Of a stretch of 9,158 nt of DNA, positions 5,999 through 9,158 are shown piece by piece. Both the position numbers and the translations under genes were made by a program. Below the pieces are notes generated by a model. It did no database searches and was not told the origin of the DNA. It saw only the letters and a program-made list of their open reading frames with translations. Position 1 is the first letter of the stretch, and each line of letters opens with the position of its first letter. This DNA comes from Vallitalea maricola. GTDB lineage: Bacteria > Bacillota > Clostridia > Lachnospirales > Vallitaleaceae. Where the stretch lies: the NCBI RefSeq assembly GCF_036985595.1, contig NZ_BTPU01000064.1:1-9158 (forward strand), written 5' to 3'.

Positions 5999-7618
5999 TT
6001 TTTTTTTACCAAAGAAGTTAACTTCTATTTTGTCTCCATCCCAGTATATACTTGATACTACGTTATGTAGCAGTTTTTTCTTTTCTTCAGTATCAGCAGA
6101 ATCAATTGACTCAACAAAATCATTAGCTGATTCATTAAGTATAGATATATTTATTAACTCATTATTTAACTTAGCTAGTGATAATTCTGTATTAAGCTCA
6201 TTTTGAAGTTTGATATTTTCTTTGTCCAGTTCTTCAATCTCTTTAATTATGTATTTAGAAGCCGAACTATTTTCATTATCAGCTAATTGTTTAACTAAAT
6301 GATTAATAGATTTTTGATTATTATTAATCTGTATCTTAACTTTTTCACGTTCTTTCTCTAATTCTTTCTTTAGAGAGTTTATATTATTTCTATTATCCTC
6401 AACATCACTTAATAGACCATCAGGAGCATTAAAAAACTCTTTGATACGTTCTACAACAAATCTATCACCATAAGGGCCATTTAGGTTATTATTATCACAA
6501 CGCTTACTTCTGGAAGTATCTTTCAATGTACATACATAATAATAATTTTTGGTACCATTTTTTCTCATATGTCCATGTTTTACACGCATAGGCTGACCAC
6601 ACTTACTACAGCGAAGTAAGCCAGATAAAAGACCAACGGATGATGTACCCTGTCTTGGTGCCTTATCTCTGTTTTTTAACAGCATATTTTGTGTTAAAAC
6701 CCATTTTTCGCCCTCAATGATACCTTTATGCTTACCAAGAGCTGCAATCCATTCAATTGGATCACGTAGCTTATTACTTCTATTCTTTTTCTCTAAAGTC
6801 TTGTTATATACCATAACACCATGTTTTCCATTGAATTTCTCTTTATCAGAAAATATCTGACAACCTATACTATATAAATAATTATATGTATCTTCATCTC
6901 CTATAGCGTACACAGGATTGATTAATATAGTCCTTATTGTATTTTTATTAAAGTCTTTATTCTTCTTAGTTTTAATATGGTTCTGTAAGCAGTATGTTTC
7001 TACTTGGGCAAGACTTTTAAATTCTAAGTATTTATCATATAGTAATTTAACAAGATTCAACTCTTCTTTTATAGGGGATAGTTTATACATTGTACGTTCT
7101 TTCATATCTCTATCAATATATTCAATAGATTCAGAGTAAAAACCAGTTGGAGTAATACCACCAAGCCATCTTCCAGTTTCAGCAAGTGATAGCATATTAT
7201 CTTTTATTCTCTCAGCTGCTGTTTCTCTTTCTAACTGAGCAAATACACTTGATATGTAGATCATAGCACGACCCATTGGAGTAGTAGTATCAAACTGTTC
7301 TTTTATAGAAACAAATGACACATCATATTTATTAAGCATTTCAAGAGTATCAGAGAAATCAGCCACAGAACGACTTATTCTATCTAAGCGATAACATATT
7401 AAAACATCAAATCTATTAGCTTTAACATCTTTTAACATCTTTTGAAAAGCAGGTCTATTGATATTACCACCTGAAAAACCTTCATCATGATATATTAAGC
7501 TATCATCAACAGTATATCCTTTTGAGACAGCATACTCTTTACATAGTTGAATTTGATTTTGTATAGATTCACCTTTACCAGTAAATTTGGATTTCCTAAC
7601 GTATATTCCAGTTATCAT
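5864..7618 (-). CDS. spoIVCA: Large serine recombinase, SpoIVCA-like (sigK element excisionase/integrase)
   Basis: A 584-residue large serine recombinase. The catalytic domain spans about residues 3-145 with the nucleophile in YVRKS (S10), then DEGFSGGNINRPAF, YRLDRISRS (R78, R80, R83 region) and the RAMIYISSVFAQLERETAAERI helix. A recombinase domain (about 155-300, WLGGITPTGF), a zinc ribbon (C337, C340, C363, C374) and a coiled coil (about 403-480) follow. It would cut and rejoin att sites at the two ends of the element. The start is ATG at 7618 with GGGGTG (minus strand, 7625-7630); an upstream in-frame ATG at 7663 lacks such a site. The last 25 residues (560-584) are encoded by the antisense strand of sigK beyond the junction, so the tail is not element DNA. 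The symbol rests on family and position; control by a sporulation sigma factor is not shown. Confidence 0.9.
   Translation of the reverse strand: MITGIYVRKSKFTGKGESIQNQIQLCKEYAVSKGYTVDDSLIYHDEGFSGGNINRPAFQKMLKDVKANRFDVLICYRLDRISRSVADFSDTLEMLNKYDVSFVSIKEQFDTTTPMGRAMIYISSVFAQLERETAAERIKDNMLSLAETGRWLGGITPTGFYSESIEYIDRDMKERTMYKLSPIKEELNLVKLLYDKYLEFKSLAQVETYCLQNHIKTKKNKDFNKNTIRTILINPVYAIGDEDTYNYLYSIGCQIFSDKEKFNGKHGVMVYNKTLEKKNRSNKLRDPIEWIAALGKHKGIIEGEKWVLTQNMLLKNRDKAPRQGTSSVGLLSGLLRCSKCGQPMRVKHGHMRKNGTKNYYYVCTLKDTSRSKRCDNNNLNGPYGDRFVVERIKEFFNAPDGLLSDVEDNRNNINSLKKELEKEREKVKIQINNNQKSINHLVKQLADNENSSASKYIIKEIEELDKENIKLQNELNTELSLAKLNNELINISILNESANDFVESIDSADTEEKKKLLHNVVSSIYWDGDKIEVNFFGKKKLNNKGYPYNKLDASFGMDSILYTSSSISSQPCTFIYIKGCNCFY
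5936..5949. other. Predicted attL: left junction of the sigK-intervening element
   Basis: sigK identity ends inside GAGAATG (5936-5942): the sigma-K family would continue with a glutamate codon after AAT, but the sequence reads GCTATCCA instead. In B. subtilis skin recombination occurs at a short AATGA core at this same codon pair, as far as I recall; AATG is retained here. The crossover base cannot be fixed without the other end. Confidence 0.65.
5942..5985. repeat. 11-bp perfect inverted repeat at the element's left edge
   Basis: GCTATCCATAC (5942-5952) and GTATGGATAGC (5975-5985) are perfect reverse complements around a 22-base loop, beginning exactly at the presumed sigK/element junction. 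Downstream on the plus strand comes CCTTATTATTTAG and then a run of T (5999-6007), so a transcription stop for the truncated sigK message is possible, although the T-run is 13 bases away from the stem. It also lies in the recombinase coding region, where it encodes part of the C-terminal tail. A role as recombinase recognition sequence is the other option. Confidence 0.6.
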
Positions 7619-7648
7619 ATTATTCACCCCGACAATATATTTCGAATA

Positions 7649-7668
7649 ATTATAATATAACATATGTT
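7649..7668 (-). promoter_or_regulatory. Candidate recombinase promoter region with a 10-bp palindrome
   Basis: On the minus strand a TATAAT (7649-7654) lies about 30 bases before the recombinase ATG. No good -35 is seen at 16-18 bases upstream (ATCTTA at best). A perfect palindrome AACATATGTT (7659-7668) sits where a -10/-35 spacer would be, a plausible operator position. CATATGTT partly resembles the sigma-E -10 CATACAnT, but I found no matching -35. Vegetative versus sporulation control therefore cannot be settled. Confidence 0.35.
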
Positions 7669-7795
7669 GTATAAGATTATCTACTGTTTTTTATTATACT
7701 GATAGAAGTATATAATAGATTCAGAAGAAAGAAATATAGAATTTTATGGTTAAAGCGAATAACATTAAATAGATTTTACTCATGCATATAAAGAT

Positions 7796-7846
7796 ATTTA
7801 TTTAAGATTATTATACAATTTAAATTGTATGAATTCCTAAATAAAT
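7796..7846. repeat. 51-bp nearly palindromic structure with an 18-bp perfect palindrome
   Basis: ATACAATTTAAATTGTAT (7813-7830) is a perfect 18-bp palindrome. Flanking arms ATTTATTTAAG (7796-7806) and CCTAAATAAAT (7836-7846) pair at 10 of 11 positions, so the whole is a symmetrical inverted repeat with 5-6 base internal gaps. It lies about 105 bases upstream of the promoter of the secreted-protein gene and about 180 bases upstream of the recombinase start, between divergent genes. A dimeric regulator's operator, a cruciform or an origin/resolution site are all possible; no T-run follows, so a terminator is unlikely. Confidence 0.6.
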
Positions 7847-7934
7847 TAAGGTTATTTTTATAAAAATTAATATTGCAAGAAAAAGAATAATAACTATTTT
7901 GAAAAAAGCACATTAGTAGTATAATATATTCATC

Positions 7935-7962
7935 TTGCAAGATATGTTGAAAAATATATAAT
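7935..7962 (+). promoter_or_regulatory. Sigma-A-type promoter of the secreted-protein gene
   Basis: TTGCAA (7935-7940) and a perfect TATAAT (7957-7962) are separated by 16 bases. The transcript would start near 7969, giving a leader of about 58 bases before the ATG at 8027. This suggests that the gene is expressed from the integrated element in vegetative cells. Confidence 0.55.
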
Positions 7963-8026
7963 GATAAGAAATATTTTATATTATTATAGTGTACTAACAA
8001 ATTTAAATTAGAAGGAGAGTATACAT

Positions 8027-8374
8027 ATGAAAAAACAAGTTATAAGTTTGATGATGGCTGTATGCTTACTATTTTCATTAAGCTTAACAGCAAATGCAGC
8101 TGTAAAAGATGGCATAGAGTATTATGCAAATGGATATAATAGTTCTACTGGACGTGTAGGTGGTGCAATGTATTCAGAGGAAGATGTTGATTTTAAAATA
8201 GTATTTAAATATTATGATATTCATCATGATTATATTGATTCAGAAACTTTTATTAAGCCAAATACAACAGAAATAGAAGCTTATGATACTCCACCAAGAA
8301 ACGCAGATCATGTAATAATTAAATTCTATTATAATAATAAAAAACTAGATCAAGTATTGATACCAACAACATAA
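8027..8374 (+). CDS. Small secreted protein of unknown function
   Basis: A 115-residue protein with a classic signal peptide: MKKQ, a hydrophobic core (VISLMMAVCLLFSLSLT) and a signal peptidase I site ANA-A, cleaving after residue 24. The cysteine at 13 is not in a lipobox, so it is not a lipoprotein. The mature part is about 91 residues, has no cysteine, is rich in Y, D and K, and looks beta-stranded (DFKIVFKYYDIHHDYID, HVIIKFYYNNKKLDQVLI), perhaps a single small sandwich domain. I do not recognise the family. The ATG at 8027 follows AAGGAG (8012-8017). It has its own promoter upstream and a strong terminator downstream, so it is a single-gene unit unrelated in transcription to its neighbours. 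It is probably element cargo; role in host, defence or competition is unknown. Confidence 0.8.
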   Translation: MKKQVISLMMAVCLLFSLSLTANAAVKDGIEYYANGYNSSTGRVGGAMYSEEDVDFKIVFKYYDIHHDYIDSETFIKPNTTEIEAYDTPPRNADHVIIKFYYNNKKLDQVLIPTT

Positions 8375-8448
8375 TTATATATATTAATAGCTATATAATT
8401 AAAAATTTGTTTTATGATGTAAATAAATACTTGATAGTTATAAATCAT

Positions 8449-8487
8449 AATAAAGCCTATCAGAATATGGTATAGGCTTTATTTTTT
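8449..8487 (+). terminator. Intrinsic terminator after the secreted-protein gene
   Basis: AATAAAGCCTAT (8449-8460) pairs perfectly with ATAGGCTTTATT (8472-8483) around an 11-base loop, followed by a run of T to 8487. The 12-bp stem with T-run is a strong rho-independent terminator. It closes the secreted-protein transcript 75 bases after its stop and isolates it from hsdM. Confidence 0.88.
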
Positions 8488-8555
8488 GTGCGTAATAAAA
8501 ATACCAATTTAATTTGTTCTTTTATATGTTTTTAATAAGAAATTTGTAGAAAATA

Positions 8556-8564
8556 TGTTATAAT
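8556..8564 (+). promoter_or_regulatory. Extended -10 promoter of the hsdM gene
   Basis: TGTTATAAT is a perfect extended -10 (TGnTATAAT). The base positions 17 upstream read TAAGAA, a poor -35, which extended -10 promoters tolerate. Transcription would begin near 8571, just ahead of TAGGAGAG (8583-8590) and the ATG at 8598, leaving a leader of under 30 bases. Confidence 0.5.
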
Positions 8565-8597
8565 AAATCTATTAAAAAACATTAGGAGAGAATAAAA

Positions 8598-9146
8598 ATG
8601 AGTTTAAGTTCAAATATAAATGAAAAAGCGAATCTAATATGGGCAATAGCTGATAAATTAACAGGAGTATATAAGCCTCATGAATACGGTGAAGTAATAT
8701 TACCACTTACAGTTATACGACGTTTTGATTGTATATTAGGAGATAGAAAAGAAGCTGTTTTGAAGAAAAACGAAGAGGTTGGAAAACTTCCAATGAAAGA
8801 TATATTCTTATGTAAAGAATCAGGATATTCCTTTTATAATACAAGTAAATATGATTTTGAAAAATTACTGAATGATCCAGATGGAATAGAAGAGAACTTT
8901 CGAGCATATCTAAATGGCTTTTCAGAAAATGTACGTAACATAATAGAAAAGTTTAACTTTGATAATCAAATTACAAGACTTGCAGAAAAGAATCTTCTAT
9001 ACATAGTAATTCAGGAATTTATATCACCTGGGGCTAACTTACACCCAGATAAAATATCTAATTTAGAAATGGGATATATATTCGAAGAAATAATAAGAAA
9101 GTTCTCTGAAGCACACAACGAAGATGCAGGACAACATTATATATAG
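8598..9146 (+). CDS. hsdM: Type I restriction-modification methyltransferase HsdM, N-terminal fragment
   Basis: The 182 residues match the N-terminal helical domain of HsdM: ANLIWAIADKLTGVYKPHEYGEVILPLTVIRRFDCIL, then NPxG-type region, FDNQITRLAEKNLLYIVIQEF, and NLEMGYIFEEIIRKFSEAHNEDAGQHY. In complete HsdM proteins (about 500 residues) GQHY is followed by TPREV, the SAM-binding domain and the NPPF catalytic motif. Here the sequence reads one isoleucine and stops at 9144-9146. The following bases do not resume TPRE in any frame, so this is not a simple one-base frameshift; but only 12 bases remain in the window. A complete HsdM normally works with HsdS and HsdR to methylate or cleave DNA; this fragment has neither SAM-binding nor catalytic motifs. 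The ATG at 8598 has TAGGAGAG upstream. Confidence 0.85.
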   Translation: MSLSSNINEKANLIWAIADKLTGVYKPHEYGEVILPLTVIRRFDCILGDRKEAVLKKNEEVGKLPMKDIFLCKESGYSFYNTSKYDFEKLLNDPDGIEENFRAYLNGFSENVRNIIEKFNFDNQITRLAEKNLLYIVIQEFISPGANLHPDKISNLEMGYIFEEIIRKFSEAHNEDAGQHYI

Positions 9147-9158
9147 TAAATTCTTAGT

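Larger units (their letters stand above)
7669..8026. other. AT-rich intergenic stretch between recombinase and secreted-protein gene
   Basis: No convincing gene is visible on either strand; the one minus-strand frame of 74 codons (7776-8000) is low-complexity, rich in N, Y, I and L, and has no Shine-Dalgarno site. The stretch holds a large palindromic structure at 7796-7846 and a promoter at 7935-7962, both listed separately. No tRNA, riboswitch or CRISPR pattern is apparent. Confidence 0.6.
5942..9158. mobile_element. skin-like sigK-intervening element (left part; right end outside window)
   Basis: The element begins where sigK loses its family identity and runs at least to the end of the window (over 3.2 kb). 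It carries, in order, a convergent large serine recombinase of the SpoIVCA type, an AT-rich regulatory-looking stretch, a small secreted protein and a type I modification gene start. In B. subtilis and Clostridioides difficile such elements are excised from the mother-cell chromosome during sporulation to rebuild sigK; because the mother cell dies, the loss is not inherited. Recombinase adjacent to and convergent with the sigK 5' part is the B. subtilis layout. All three element genes start with ATG while four of six neighbouring chromosomal genes start with TTG or GTG, in keeping with a separate origin. An integrated prophage or ICE using sigK as target is the alternative reading. Confidence 0.85.

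Noticed and set aside
7421..7440. Exact tandem 10-bp repeat TTTAACATCT in the recombinase gene
   Set aside because: A slippage site is conceivable, but the encoded MLKDVKAN helix is normal for the family and only two units exist; most likely coincidence in AT-rich coding DNA.
7619..7663. Upstream in-frame ATG (7663) for the recombinase
   Set aside because: It adds 15 residues before the conserved strand that leads to the catalytic YVRKS; GGGGTG sits 6 bases before the ATG at 7618.
7776..8000. Minus-strand frame of 74 codons in the intergenic region
   Set aside because: Translation is dominated by N, Y, I, L and F as expected from random AT-rich DNA, crosses the large palindrome and has no Shine-Dalgarno site.

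Overview
The window looks like a chromosomal segment of a low-GC, endospore-forming member of the Clostridia. Evidence: strong AGGAGG-type ribosome binding sites, frequent TTG/GTG starts, A/T-rich codon use, an RNase J-based RNA decay gene, and a sporulation sigma-K gene. I cannot name the species from the sequence.

Layout. Positions 1-231 are non-coding and end in a 12-bp inverted repeat just ahead of the first gene. Positions 232-5998 form a run of plus-strand chromosomal genes: RNase J (rnj), a YlbF/YmcA-family protein, the endolytic murein transglycosylase MltG, a tRNA 5-hydroxyuridine O-methyltransferase (TrmR), a U32-family tRNA hydroxylation protein (TrhP) and the N-terminal part of sigma-K. 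The order mltG-trmR-trhP matches Bacillus subtilis yrrL-yrrM-yrrN/O. A compact MITE-like element of about 140 bp, with imperfect 26-27 bp terminal inverted repeats, sits between mltG and trmR.

The main feature is at about 5941. sigK stops matching the family immediately after the conserved ATYAARCIEN of sigma region 2. It runs on for 18 unrelated codons to a stop, and a large serine recombinase lies convergently next to it. This is the arrangement of a sigK-intervening (skin) element: excision in the mother cell by a SpoIVCA-type recombinase would restore sigK. Everything from about 5942 to the window end would then be element DNA: the recombinase, an AT-rich stretch with a 51-bp nearly palindromic structure, a small secreted protein with its own promoter and terminator, and the start of a type I modification (HsdM) gene. 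The right end of the element and the 3' half of sigK lie outside the window.

Two further oddities stand out. The last 25 codons of the recombinase are read from the antisense strand of sigK across the junction, so excision must change the recombinase's own C-terminus. The HsdM reading frame breaks off at its conserved GQHY(TPRE) motif, 12 bases before the window ends, which suggests a second disruption or rearrangement nested in the element (or a sequence-boundary artefact).
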